From Pseudoalteromonas denitrificans DSM 6059 (lineage in GTDB: Bacteria > Pseudomonadota > Gammaproteobacteria > Enterobacterales > Alteromonadaceae), in the NCBI RefSeq assembly GCF_900112265.1, contig NZ_FOLO01000037.1, forward strand, positions 1 through 55,766: DNA of 55,766 bases, given 5' to 3'. Made by a program: the position numbers and the translations under genes. Positions 20,670 through 30,213 of this stretch are shown here, in pieces (position 1 is the stretch's first letter; each line of letters starts with the position of its first letter). The notes beneath the pieces are model-generated. The model searched no databases. It saw only the letters and a program-made list of their open reading frames with translations, and was not told the origin of the DNA.

Positions 20670-23600
20670 AATTCAAATACTTCTCTTTCCTGAACATCTT
20701 CAGTTATATCTAAGTTAGGTAATAAAATATCAATTTGGATTGACATCATCTGCAAATTATCGGTCTCGAATATGGCTTTAACTGGTAATTCCACATCAAA
20801 AATATCTCTAACACAGGCTTGTAAGCGGATAGACAAAAGTGAGTGCCCTCCTAGCCTAAAAAAGTTATCCAAAGTACTGATTTCATTCGTAGCTAAGTTT
20901 AATAGTTGGGCCCATATTTTTACCAAAGCCTGCTCAGTATTTGTTTTTGGTTCATGATATTCAACCGATGATAATTCAGCTTTAGGCTCTGGCAGCGCTT
21001 TTCGATCAACTTTGCCATTTGCAGTTAAAGGAATCTCATCTATCAATACAAAAAATGAAGGGATCATATAATCGGGTAATTGCTTTTGTAATTGCTGACG
21101 TAATAAAATTATTAACTCAGCCTCCTGCTCTTTGGTCTTAGATTTAAATTCAGAACTCGGTACGACATAAGCAACTAATTTTTGATCCGATAATTGACCA
21201 TGAGGCAATACCACAGTAGAACGTACTTGCTCCAGAGACGTCAGCTTATGCTCCGTTTCACCCGGCTCAATACGTAGCCCTCTAATTTTCACTTGAAAAT
21301 CATTGCGACCTAGATATTCAATAGCGCCATCAGTTCGCCAACAAGCCAGGTCTCCAGTCTTATATAATCGATCAGCCGAATCACTTGAATAAATATCATT
21401 GATAAATCGCTCTTCGGTCAACAATTGATTGTTTAAATATCCTCGTGCAACACCTACGCCCCCGATGAAAATCTCACCAGCGACACCCACAGGTACAGGC
21501 TGTAGATGGTCATCCAAAATATAAATTTGAGTATTTGCGATAGGATATCCTATTGGTACTTGTCGATCTGATTCCGAGCAGGTCCAAGCAGTCACATCTA
21601 TACTCGCTTCTGTCGGGCCATATAAATTATGAAGCTGAGCATGAGGCCATAAAGCTTTCGTCTGAATTGCTACATTCAAAGGTAGTGCTTCGCCACTACA
21701 AATCACGCGTTTTAATGATTTACAATCAGGCTGTTGCACCAAAAATGCTTCCAGCATAGAAGGAACAAAATGTAATGTCGAGACCTGCTGTTCATCTATC
21801 AACTGCGCCAAATACACAGGGTCTTTATGACCATTAGGGCGGGCTAACACCAACTTTGAACCATAACTTAAAGGCCAGAAAAATTCCCATACAGATACAT
21901 CAAAACTAAATGGCGTTTTTTGCAGTACTGTTTCATCATTATCTAGTTGATAAGCTTGTTGCATCCATTCAATGCGGTTCACCAGACTCCTATGTTCAAT
22001 CATCACTCCTTTGGGTAAACCTGTAGAACCAGATGTATATATCACATAAGCTAAATTAGAATTATTTAATTTCAATTCATGCGTATTCAAATTATTTTCT
22101 TGTAAATGACCCCAAATCGAGCTTTCCCATGGCATTTCATCTAATACAAATACAGGACAGGTATGCAAGTCCATCAATCCTTCAACTGCATCACATAATG
22201 CCATTTGAGTCAGACATACTTTAGGTGTACTGTCTTTCATCATATGTATTAATCGATCAACAGGATAACCTGGATCCATAGGAACATAGGCAGCACCAGC
22301 CTTAACTGTTGCCAATATGCTAACGACCATATCTAAGCTTCGCTCCAAACATAAAGCCACTCTATCATCAGGCTTCACTCCCTGATTAATCAAATGACGA
22401 GCCAACTGATTGGCTCTATTATTGAGTTGAGCATAAGTCAAAGTAAGTCCTTCAAATTCAGCGGCAATGGCCTGTGGATTTTTCTGGACTTGCTGTTCAA
22501 ACAGTTCATGGATCAGTATATCTTGCGAATAGGGTGTATTTGTCTCATTGAATGTATTAATAACTTGACTACGTTCAGCAGAGCTAAGTAAGGGGATTTC
22601 ATCGATCTTCTGCGCATCATCCATGGCCATTTCGCGCAACATGGTTTTTAAATAACACCAATGACGTTTTATCGTCTTTTCATCAAACAATGCTGTTGCA
22701 TAATTCAAACTTCCTACAATTTTTTCTCCTGTTTCCTGTAGGTCTAAAGACAAATCAAACTGAGAAACAGATTTACGGATCACGAGTTCTTCAAGAGTCA
22801 AATCACCAAGGTTCAAATTATGTTCAGGTGTATTTTGCCAGCTGAACATCAACTGAAAGATAGGACTATGCGCCATTGAACGGACTGGATTGACTTTTTC
22901 TACCACTTGCTCAAAGGTGATGTCTTGATTATTTTGTGCCGCTAAAGCAGTGTCTTTTACTTGAAGTAATAATTCACTGACCGTAGGCTTATTAGTGAAG
23001 TTAACCTTTAATGCCTGAGTATTAACAAAAAAACCTATTAGCGGTTCCAATTCCACTCGGGCTCTATTTGCATTTGGAGACCCTATTACGACATCATCTT
23101 GAGATGCTAACCGATTTACCACAGCGGCCCACCCTGCCAGTAAGGTCATATATAAGGTGGCACCATGTTTTTGACTCAAAGTTTTAAGTTTACGGCTTAA
23201 ATCCGCATCAAGAGAAATACTAATGCTATCACCATTATTCTCTTGAATTTCAGTACGTATTCTATCTGTTGGTAAATTAACCAAATCAGGCACGTCTGAG
23301 AGTTGGTTCACCCAGTAGTCCTGTTGTTTCTGTAATATAGGACCTTCCAAAAGTGAAGATTGCCACTGAGCAAAATCTGCATATTGTATTGAGAGAGGAG
23401 GCAGAGGATCAGCCAGATCTTGGCTAAATGCAGCATATAGAAGTGACAACTCTTTGGTTAAAATACCTATAGACCAACCATCTGAAATAATATGATGCAT
23501 TGTTATCAACAATATATGTTCATCCTGCTTTAGAGTCAAAAGCCTTCCTCGGATCAAAGGGCCTGTGTCCAAATAAAAGGGCTCTGCGGCTTCTTGAGCA

Positions 23601-26600
23601 CATGCAAACTCATATTCCATTTGAGATGCATTTGTTAAATCTTGATATTGTAAAAAGAAACTTGATGATGGTTCAACAACTTGTTGAGGTTGTCCATTCA
23701 CCGTAATAAAGTGTGTACGCAATATTTCATGACGTTCAACAATACGATTTAATGCAGCTTCTAAAGCAACCTGATTTAATTGCCCTGTCAAACGTAAACC
23801 ACCTGGCATGTGATAAGCTGAACTTGCTTGTTTATCCATTTGCTCAATAAACCATAAACGCTGCTGCGCATAGGATAAAGGCAAAGGTTCAGATCTATCT
23901 GCAAGACAAATCTCAGTCACTTCCTTATGGCCAAGCTTTTTAATTTCTATGACTAAGTCTGACAAAACAGGGTAATTAAATAAAGTATTAATCGACAACT
24001 CAATGCCCTGATGCTGACGTAATAGTGAAATTAATTGCACAGCTAAAAGTGAATGCCCACCTAATTCAAAAAAACTATCCAAACGCCCTACTTTTTTAAC
24101 ACCAAGCAATTTAGACCAATATTGAGCTAAATTTTCTTCAAGATCCCCTTTAGGCGCTTCATAGATTTTTTGTATATGGGATTCTCCTTCGGGAATAGGA
24201 AGCGCTTTTCTATCCAACTTACCATTTGCGGTAAGAGGAAGAAATGCCATGTGAACATATATTGCGGGAACCATATGTGCAGGTAGATTAACGCTTAAAT
24301 CTTCTCGTATTTTTTCAGGCTCCGGTTTATTATCCGATTGTTCTGCCACAATATAAGCGACCAGTTGCTTATCACCTGACACATCATCACGAGCAAGAAC
24401 CACTGACTCACGTATACCATCTATATCACATAGTTGTGCCTCTATCTCCCCCAATTCAATTCGAAACCCTCTGATTTTCACTTGAAAATCATTGCGGCCC
24501 AAATATTCAATCGCACCATCACAGTTCCAACGTGCCAAATCACCTGTTTTATACAACCGGGCGCCCTGAACTTCAGAAAATGGGTCTGCTATGAATTTTT
24601 CTTCGGTCAATTCAGCTTTATTTAAATACCCTCTGGCAACACCGACTCCCCCGATATGAATTTCACCAGTTACCCCAACTGGCACAGGTTGTAAATTATC
24701 ATCCAAAATATATATTTGAGTATTCGCTATTGGATAACCTATTGGGATTTGATTATCAGTTACCGAACAACGCCAAGCAGTAACATCAATACAAGCTTCC
24801 GTTGGACCATATAAATTATAGAGCTCTGAATGTGGCCATAATTTTTTAGCTTGAACCGCTAAATTCAAAGGTAAAGCTTCACCACTACAAATCACACGTT
24901 TAAAAGTTTTACACTCAGGTTGTTCAACCAAAAATGCTTGCAGCATAGAGGGCACAAAATGCAATGTTGATATATTTTGTTCTCTAATCAATTGCGCTAG
25001 GTAAAGAGGATCTTTATGACCATCAGGACGAGCGAGTACCAATTTCGCACCACATGTTAAAGGCCAAAAAAACTCCCAAACTGATACATCAAAACTAAAA
25101 GGCGTTTTTTGTAAAACAGCTTCATTGTTATCCAAATTATAAGCTTGTTGCATCCACTCTATTCGATTAACTAAGCTTTCGTGTTCAACCATTACTCCTT
25201 TAGGTAATCCCGTAGAACCTGAGGTATAAATGACATAAGCTAAGTTAAAGCTTTTCAACCCGATATCTTGACGATTTATATTATCTGTAGAATATTCATT
25301 AAATTTTGATTGCTGCCAAGGGACTTCATCTAAGAACACCACTGAAGTGCCATCTGAGGCATTTAAATGCTGAGCCAATGCTGTTTGAGTTAATAAGACA
25401 ACAGGATTACTATCTTTCATCATATGTGCCATACGATCTTTTGGATAGTCCGGATCTATAGGTACATAAGCACCACCCGCTTTAATTGTTGCAAGTATCG
25501 AGACAACCATTTCTAGGCTGCGTTGCATACATAACGCTACTCTAGTATCTGGTTTCACTCCTAATTCAAGTAAGTGATACGCTAATTGATTTGCTCGTTC
25601 ATTCAACTGAGAATAAGTTAACGTCTCGTTTTCAAATACCAGAGCCTGTTCATTGGCTCTTTGTTCAACCTGATATTCAAACTGTTCGTGGATCAACGTA
25701 TTTTCAGAATACGTCGCCCGAGTATCATTAAAATTCTGAACGACTTTTCTTCGTTCATTTTCATCCATTAAGGTCATTTCAGATACTAAAACTTGGGGGT
25801 GATCTATGGTCTGTAAAATCAACCTTTCAATGCGCTGTTGATGTAACCTCATATCAGCATCACTGAAAAAGTTTAAATCGAAATTAAACTCAGCTAATAC
25901 ATCAGCATTTTCTTCAAGACTTCGAATGTAAATTCCCATAGGTTGAGACTCATAACCATTATGTAAAGGCCTCATGGATGAAGACATATCATCAAAACCT
26001 AAATCTGAGGAGAAATCTTCAACAGATAAAGCAATATCATACAATCTAAGCCTATCATCCGGACCAGATCGTACCTGTCGAATAATTTCAGACATTGGAA
26101 AACGTTGATGCCGATAGACACGCTTTAGCTCATTGCTAAGCGAAATCATAGTTTCTTGAAAAGTATTTGAGGAAGAAATCGGAATCGCAACTGGAATGAC
26201 AGAAGAAAACATGCCAAAAGTTTTCTTCTGCTCTGCATTACTACGATTATAAACTGGCATTCCAAATACAATTTCTTCTCTGTTATTATTTATTTTTGAG
26301 AAATAAACAGCCATAATCACCGAAAAAAAATGTGATGTCGAACAGCCTATTGCAGTTGAAAGTTCTGATATCTGAGTAAAAATACTGCGATTAATACCCC
26401 AAATTAATTGTCCGAATGCTTGATTATCGTAAGTATTTTTAGTTTTTAAAAGTAAAGGTTCTGGTAGTTTTTGAAAACGTTCTAACCAAAACGCCTTATC
26501 TTTTTCAAATTTATTAGATGATAGATAACTCTGGTCTTTTTGTATAAAATTAAGGTAACTAGGCACCTTTTCATCATTTTCATACAATACACCTTCTGTT

Positions 26601-27082
26601 CCTAAGCGGTTATAAATCTCAGGAATAGCACTCCCCACTAACCCTATAGTAAAACCATCCGCAATTAAATGATGACAACAAACAAACCAATATCCTTCAT
26701 TTTCACTCGTTTTCAACCATTCCATAGTCCACAATCGACTATTATAAAGTGAAAATGGTTGGCTAAATTTTTCATCTATATAAGCCAAAGCGCGATCTTT
26801 TGCATCAGGAAACTCTGAAAAATCAACTTCCGTTAGCTGAAATTCCATTTCTTCTTGAAACAACTGCTGTGCAGATGCTGGGGTTTCTATCATTGTTAAA
26901 CGAAAAACATCACTTTGAGACACCATATGTTTAATTGCGATGTTTAAGCGCTCTAAATCTACCTTTCCTTTTAGCAACACCACACCGCCAATATTGTAAC
27001 AAGGGAGATCGGGTGTAAAGATTTGATCAAGCCACACCACTTCTTGCGTTGAGCTAAGAGGGTAGGTTTTGCTGTTGTTCAT
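20666..27082 (-). CDS. Non-ribosomal peptide synthetase, first enzyme: C-A-T / C-A-T (Ser-Ser)
   Basis: About 2138 residues from the ATG at 27082. That start has AAGGA eight bases upstream and begins MNNSKTYPLSS at the C domain; an upstream ATG at 27121 has no good ribosome site. Order: C (HHLIADGFT near 140), A (SGSTG near 621), carrier (GGHSLLA near 1009), C (HHIISDGWS near 1199), A (near 1684), carrier (GGHSLLS near 2079). Both A domains read DVWHISLIDK, a near match to known serine codes such as DVWHLSLIDK. It lacks an N-terminal docking domain, and its first C domain precedes the first A domain. It therefore probably starts the chain and may attach an acyl group, but no acyl ligase is visible. 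The tail EDVQEREVFEL is acidic and resembles the tail of the second enzyme, as expected for a partner of a TubC-type docking domain. Confidence 0.95.
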   Translation of the reverse strand: MNNSKTYPLSSTQEVVWLDQIFTPDLPCYNIGGVVLLKGKVDLERLNIAIKHMVSQSDVFRLTMIETPASAQQLFQEEMEFQLTEVDFSEFPDAKDRALAYIDEKFSQPFSLYNSRLWTMEWLKTSENEGYWFVCCHHLIADGFTIGLVGSAIPEIYNRLGTEGVLYENDEKVPSYLNFIQKDQSYLSSNKFEKDKAFWLERFQKLPEPLLLKTKNTYDNQAFGQLIWGINRSIFTQISELSTAIGCSTSHFFSVIMAVYFSKINNNREEIVFGMPVYNRSNAEQKKTFGMFSSVIPVAIPISSSNTFQETMISLSNELKRVYRHQRFPMSEIIRQVRSGPDDRLRLYDIALSVEDFSSDLGFDDMSSSMRPLHNGYESQPMGIYIRSLEENADVLAEFNFDLNFFSDADMRLHQQRIERLILQTIDHPQVLVSEMTLMDENERRKVVQNFNDTRATYSENTLIHEQFEYQVEQRANEQALVFENETLTYSQLNERANQLAYHLLELGVKPDTRVALCMQRSLEMVVSILATIKAGGAYVPIDPDYPKDRMAHMMKDSNPVVLLTQTALAQHLNASDGTSVVFLDEVPWQQSKFNEYSTDNINRQDIGLKSFNLAYVIYTSGSTGLPKGVMVEHESLVNRIEWMQQAYNLDNNEAVLQKTPFSFDVSVWEFFWPLTCGAKLVLARPDGHKDPLYLAQLIREQNISTLHFVPSMLQAFLVEQPECKTFKRVICSGEALPLNLAVQAKKLWPHSELYNLYGPTEACIDVTAWRCSVTDNQIPIGYPIANTQIYILDDNLQPVPVGVTGEIHIGGVGVARGYLNKAELTEEKFIADPFSEVQGARLYKTGDLARWNCDGAIEYLGRNDFQVKIRGFRIELGEIEAQLCDIDGIRESVVLARDDVSGDKQLVAYIVAEQSDNKPEPEKIREDLSVNLPAHMVPAIYVHMAFLPLTANGKLDRKALPIPEGESHIQKIYEAPKGDLEENLAQYWSKLLGVKKVGRLDSFFELGGHSLLAVQLISLLRQHQGIELSINTLFNYPVLSDLVIEIKKLGHKEVTEICLADRSEPLPLSYAQQRLWFIEQMDKQASSAYHMPGGLRLTGQLNQVALEAALNRIVERHEILRTHFITVNGQPQQVVEPSSSFFLQYQDLTNASQMEYEFACAQEAAEPFYLDTGPLIRGRLLTLKQDEHILLITMHHIISDGWSIGILTKELSLLYAAFSQDLADPLPPLSIQYADFAQWQSSLLEGPILQKQQDYWVNQLSDVPDLVNLPTDRIRTEIQENNGDSISISLDADLSRKLKTLSQKHGATLYMTLLAGWAAVVNRLASQDDVVIGSPNANRARVELEPLIGFFVNTQALKVNFTNKPTVSELLLQVKDTALAAQNNQDITFEQVVEKVNPVRSMAHSPIFQLMFSWQNTPEHNLNLGDLTLEELVIRKSVSQFDLSLDLQETGEKIVGSLNYATALFDEKTIKRHWCYLKTMLREMAMDDAQKIDEIPLLSSAERSQVINTFNETNTPYSQDILIHELFEQQVQKNPQAIAAEFEGLTLTYAQLNNRANQLARHLINQGVKPDDRVALCLERSLDMVVSILATVKAGAAYVPMDPGYPVDRLIHMMKDSTPKVCLTQMALCDAVEGLMDLHTCPVFVLDEMPWESSIWGHLQENNLNTHELKLNNSNLAYVIYTSGSTGLPKGVMIEHRSLVNRIEWMQQAYQLDNDETVLQKTPFSFDVSVWEFFWPLSYGSKLVLARPNGHKDPVYLAQLIDEQQVSTLHFVPSMLEAFLVQQPDCKSLKRVICSGEALPLNVAIQTKALWPHAQLHNLYGPTEASIDVTAWTCSESDRQVPIGYPIANTQIYILDDHLQPVPVGVAGEIFIGGVGVARGYLNNQLLTEERFINDIYSSDSADRLYKTGDLACWRTDGAIEYLGRNDFQVKIRGLRIEPGETEHKLTSLEQVRSTVVLPHGQLSDQKLVAYVVPSSEFKSKTKEQEAELIILLRQQLQKQLPDYMIPSFFVLIDEIPLTANGKVDRKALPEPKAELSSVEYHEPKTNTEQALVKIWAQLLNLATNEISTLDNFFRLGGHSLLSIRLQACVRDIFDVELPVKAIFETDNLQMMSIQIDILLPNLDITEDVQEREVFEL

Positions 27083-27196
27083 TTTTAATTCCTTAAACTT
27101 CATTGTTCTTAGGGAAAACAAATATTATTTTTCTGAAGCGTGTGACAGAAAACTCCAATTCGAACTCATTACAAGATATCGCTTCGCATGTTTAAG

Positions 27197-27210
27197 GGAG
27201 CATGCGCTCC
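27197..27210. other. Short hairpin between exporter and first NRPS
   Basis: GGAGC and GCTCC form a 5-bp stem around a 4-nt loop in the 149-nt gap between the exporter stop and the NRPS start. There is no U-run on the leftward transcript, so it may be a weak attenuator or processing site, or chance. I see no other feature in the gap. Confidence 0.25.
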
Positions 27211-27231
27211 AACTAAAATTATTTTAAAATA

Positions 27232-28959
27232 TTAAGACGATACTTTCTCATCTTGAGAACTCGACTGAAGAAATTTATCTTTCACTTTTTCAGATACAGC
27301 AACAAATACTTTTTCCGGTAAATGATCTGTTATCTCTATCATTTTCCCTTTATCAAACTTAAGTACTCGGTCTGCTAAATCGAAATATTGCTCATCATGG
27401 CTTATCACCAAAACAGTTTTTTGTTTTGCTTTTAGCTCTGGTAATAATTCGGTATAGAAAAAATTTCTGAAATAAGGGTCCTGATCTGCGGCCCATTCAT
27501 CAAAAATATAGATAGGGGTATCTTCTAAATAAGCTAAAAGTAAAGCAAGACGTTTCTTTTGTCCATGAGAAAGGCTAGTCGTTGATAGTATCCCTTTATC
27601 CACAGAAACTTTATCGGCTAATCTTAACTTTTCAAGGTAGGCCACTATTTGTCTATCATCTGCCAAACATCCAGATGCATTTAATACTTGGTCAAACAAA
27701 TAAAAATCAGAGAAAATAGTACTAAAATGACAACGATACCAATCACGATTTCCAGCATCACTCGCACTAACATCGTCAATACTTATATCACCTGAGCTTG
27801 CTGTATAAAGTCCACAAAGCAATTTTGCAAAGGTAGATTTTCCACTCCCATTACCACCAATTAAAAAAATGAGATCGCCGCGTTTTAATGATACATCTAT
27901 AGGTCCAACACCAAAGACATATTGGTCATTTTCCTGTGGCTCATATTCATAATAAAGATCACTAACTTTTAGAGACATCCAATCATGCGAAGCTTGTATT
28001 GCAACTTTATCTTGATGTTCAAGTGCCTTTTCAGTTTCAGACAATTTCAAACTACTAATTTTTTTATTTGCCACAAATCCCATGGCAATTGTGGAATAGC
28101 TATCTATCAAAACAGTCAGAGGCCCTATCATATAAATTACGACCAGAACAAATCCCACAATGATTTCTGTCGTCATACCAGTGAAAAGAAGTTGAGAGGC
28201 AAAAACAATTGAACCTAAAGATATAAACAACATTAAACTAGCCCAATTAGACAGAATAACAAAAATGATATTTGCACCAATAGATGATTGTCTCAGTTTA
28301 TTAATATCCGGATGAACGACTTGATGATAAAAAAAGTGTTTTCGGTTAACGTTTATATTAAGTTCTTTACCGCCATCAATAAGCGCCTTAAAATTTTTAA
28401 ACAAGCCATCATCAAGCTCCCTAAGGTCTTCAAACAGTTTCATTCCTTTATTCATTAATAACTGAGCGACCACCACTGCAATACCTAAAAACAAAAAAAC
28501 ACATAAGAATAATTGCCAAGATGTATATGCCATATAGCTAAGACAAAAAATCACAGTCGCCAAGTTATATACTATATGAGGTAAAACACCTAAGGTCGTA
28601 GAAATAGCGTTAATATCCCCCGTCAGAGTTGCATAAACTTTATGCCCACCAAGTTTTTCAATTTGTTCATAATTTGTAGATAAAATACGTTGAACCATTT
28701 TATCTCTTAAACTAGCGGTAACTGTGGCGCTCAGTCTAATTAAAATATATTGCGATATTAAACCAAAAACAAATAGGGCTCCTAAAGATAAACAAAAAAT
28801 AATAATACCTTTTATAATATCTGATTGCCCCTTACCTAGCATTTCAATTTCTTGATTTATTAATGACAAAATGCCGATCCCAGATACCGCGCTGATTATG
28901 CTCAGCACCGTAGCCAGTAATAATAACCAGCGGTGACGATAAATAAATTCATACACCAT
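27232..28959 (-). CDS. PvdE/SyrD-like cyclic peptide ABC exporter (permease fused to ATPase)
   Basis: 575 residues. The N-terminal half holds about six membrane segments, the first near residues 10-35. The C-terminal half is an ABC ATPase with Walker A GGNGSGKST near residue 370, the signature LSHGQKKRLALLLA near 463, and Walker B followed by DEWAADQDP near 486. DEWAADQDP is characteristic of the cyclic-peptide exporter family (PvdE, SyrD), which moves NRP products or precursors across the inner membrane to the periplasm. AAGGTG lies eight bases before the ATG. It sits directly upstream of the first NRPS on the same strand, so it is probably co-transcribed and is the primary export or self-protection gene of the cluster. 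The exact substrate cannot be read from sequence. Confidence 0.93.
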   Translation of the reverse strand: MVYEFIYRHRWLLLLATVLSIISAVSGIGILSLINQEIEMLGKGQSDIIKGIIIFCLSLGALFVFGLISQYILIRLSATVTASLRDKMVQRILSTNYEQIEKLGGHKVYATLTGDINAISTTLGVLPHIVYNLATVIFCLSYMAYTSWQLFLCVFLFLGIAVVVAQLLMNKGMKLFEDLRELDDGLFKNFKALIDGGKELNINVNRKHFFYHQVVHPDINKLRQSSIGANIIFVILSNWASLMLFISLGSIVFASQLLFTGMTTEIIVGFVLVVIYMIGPLTVLIDSYSTIAMGFVANKKISSLKLSETEKALEHQDKVAIQASHDWMSLKVSDLYYEYEPQENDQYVFGVGPIDVSLKRGDLIFLIGGNGSGKSTFAKLLCGLYTASSGDISIDDVSASDAGNRDWYRCHFSTIFSDFYLFDQVLNASGCLADDRQIVAYLEKLRLADKVSVDKGILSTTSLSHGQKKRLALLLAYLEDTPIYIFDEWAADQDPYFRNFFYTELLPELKAKQKTVLVISHDEQYFDLADRVLKFDKGKMIEITDHLPEKVFVAVSEKVKDKFLQSSSQDEKVSS

Positions 28960-29117
28960 AATAATTCACCTTTAAAGTATAGTGAGTATGGTCAATAAAG
29001 ACCTAAGTTCTAATTCATATGCTTCACAGTCCATATTGAACTCGCTAAAGCAAAACTTCTTAAATTAAAATCTGATGATATCTTACACTTACCAACAGAC
29101 TAACTTGTTATGGAACA

Positions 29118-30059
29118 TTAAGTCATAACAACATATACCTTTCGCTCACCTTCAAAACTTTTTCGACCATGGGCTGCTAATATATTATCTACAATGACAA
29201 AGTCACCTTTTTGCCAAGGAGAACTGACTTCAACTTCGTCATACACAGCACGAATGATATCCAAGTCACTTGATTTTATGGGAGAACCATCACCATAATA
29301 AGCATTACGAGGTAGTTCTGATTCCTCTATGATAGACAAAAGATTAGTACGTACTTTCTCAGCTAACGCTGAAACATGAAATAAATGAGCTTGATTGAAC
29401 CAAGACTTTTCACCACTAACAGGATGACTTGTTATAGCCTGACAAATTTGTTTGGTTCTGAGTTCATCATCTTCTTTCCACTCAAATTCTATATTCTGAT
29501 CTGTACAATATTGTTCAACAACAGATTTATCATCTGTATTAAAAACTTCTTGCCAAGGAAGATCTAACCCGCCACCATAATTTCGGACATACATAATCCC
29601 TTTTTCAATAAAACGATTTCGAATATCTTCAGGTATTTTTTGATAAACCAGACGACTATCAGCCAAAGGGGTTTCACCGCCTTTAGTTGCTGCCACATCA
29701 CAAAAAAGCCATAAATGATCTGCCCACTGATTTGTATATGACTGTTCATTATGTAAAGGGATAGTCATATGTGGCGGATATTCAGTTGTTGTATAAATAC
29801 CTTTAGCGACTTTTGAACGAGGCGTCGACGCAAAGTCATAATTTTTAGACTCTCCTGTACAGTGTTCCGATAACTCTTTAAAATCTGTGATTGTTAATTC
29901 AGTGCAACCTCGAACAAGTATCGCGCCGTATTGTAATAATTGTTCATTAATTAATTTTTTCGTATATTCTTTCAACTTATTTAGAGACATCGTTTCAGTA
30001 ACTGTGACCATAAACGGAAAGCTGTCAGTACTATTTACTGAACTAAATTGTGTATTCAT
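29118..30059 (-). CDS. SyrP/AsnO-like (TauD superfamily) Fe(II)/2-oxoglutarate hydroxylase
   Basis: About 313 residues from the ATG at 30059, with AAGGA upstream at rather long spacing. The frame stays open to 30116, but that extension runs into an inverted repeat and lacks family similarity. The metal ligands appear as H103-x-E105 (PLHNEQSY) and H297 (LAAHGRKSF), with R306 probably binding 2-oxoglutarate. The His-x-Glu form, together with GGETPLADSR near residue 127, is typical of the AsnO, VioC and SyrP group, which oxidise amino acids, free or carrier-bound. SyrP makes 3-hydroxyaspartate in syringomycin. Because this cluster has an Asp-like A domain, beta-hydroxylation of Asp is my first guess; hydroxylation of Dab is the alternative. 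Its neighbours are the exporter and the Dab aminotransferase. Confidence 0.9.
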   Translation of the reverse strand: MNTQFSSVNSTDSFPFMVTVTETMSLNKLKEYTKKLINEQLLQYGAILVRGCTELTITDFKELSEHCTGESKNYDFASTPRSKVAKGIYTTTEYPPHMTIPLHNEQSYTNQWADHLWLFCDVAATKGGETPLADSRLVYQKIPEDIRNRFIEKGIMYVRNYGGGLDLPWQEVFNTDDKSVVEQYCTDQNIEFEWKEDDELRTKQICQAITSHPVSGEKSWFNQAHLFHVSALAEKVRTNLLSIIEESELPRNAYYGDGSPIKSSDLDIIRAVYDEVEVSSPWQKGDFVIVDNILAAHGRKSFEGERKVYVVMT

Positions 30060-30115
30060 TAAAATATATTTTCCTTGTAAATAAGTTAGTTTAGCTAAGG
30101 TGTTATTTATACACA

Positions 30116-30151
30116 TAGAACTGCGATTTTATTATTAAAATCGCAGTTCTA
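30116..30151. terminator. Perfect 16-bp inverted repeat between Dab aminotransferase and SyrP-like gene
   Basis: Arms at 30116-30131 and 30136-30151 are perfectly complementary around a 4-nt loop. The repeat lies about 60 nt past the aminotransferase stop and just before the oxygenase start. On the leftward transcript no clean U-run follows, although the arm itself holds four Us. It could be a terminator, an attenuator between Dab supply and peptide assembly, or an RNA processing site. Confidence 0.55.
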
Positions 30152-30213
30152 CATAAATTATGGCAATTATCAAAATACTTACCTTTTAAATGCCGTTCAG
30201 CGCTAACGGGTCA

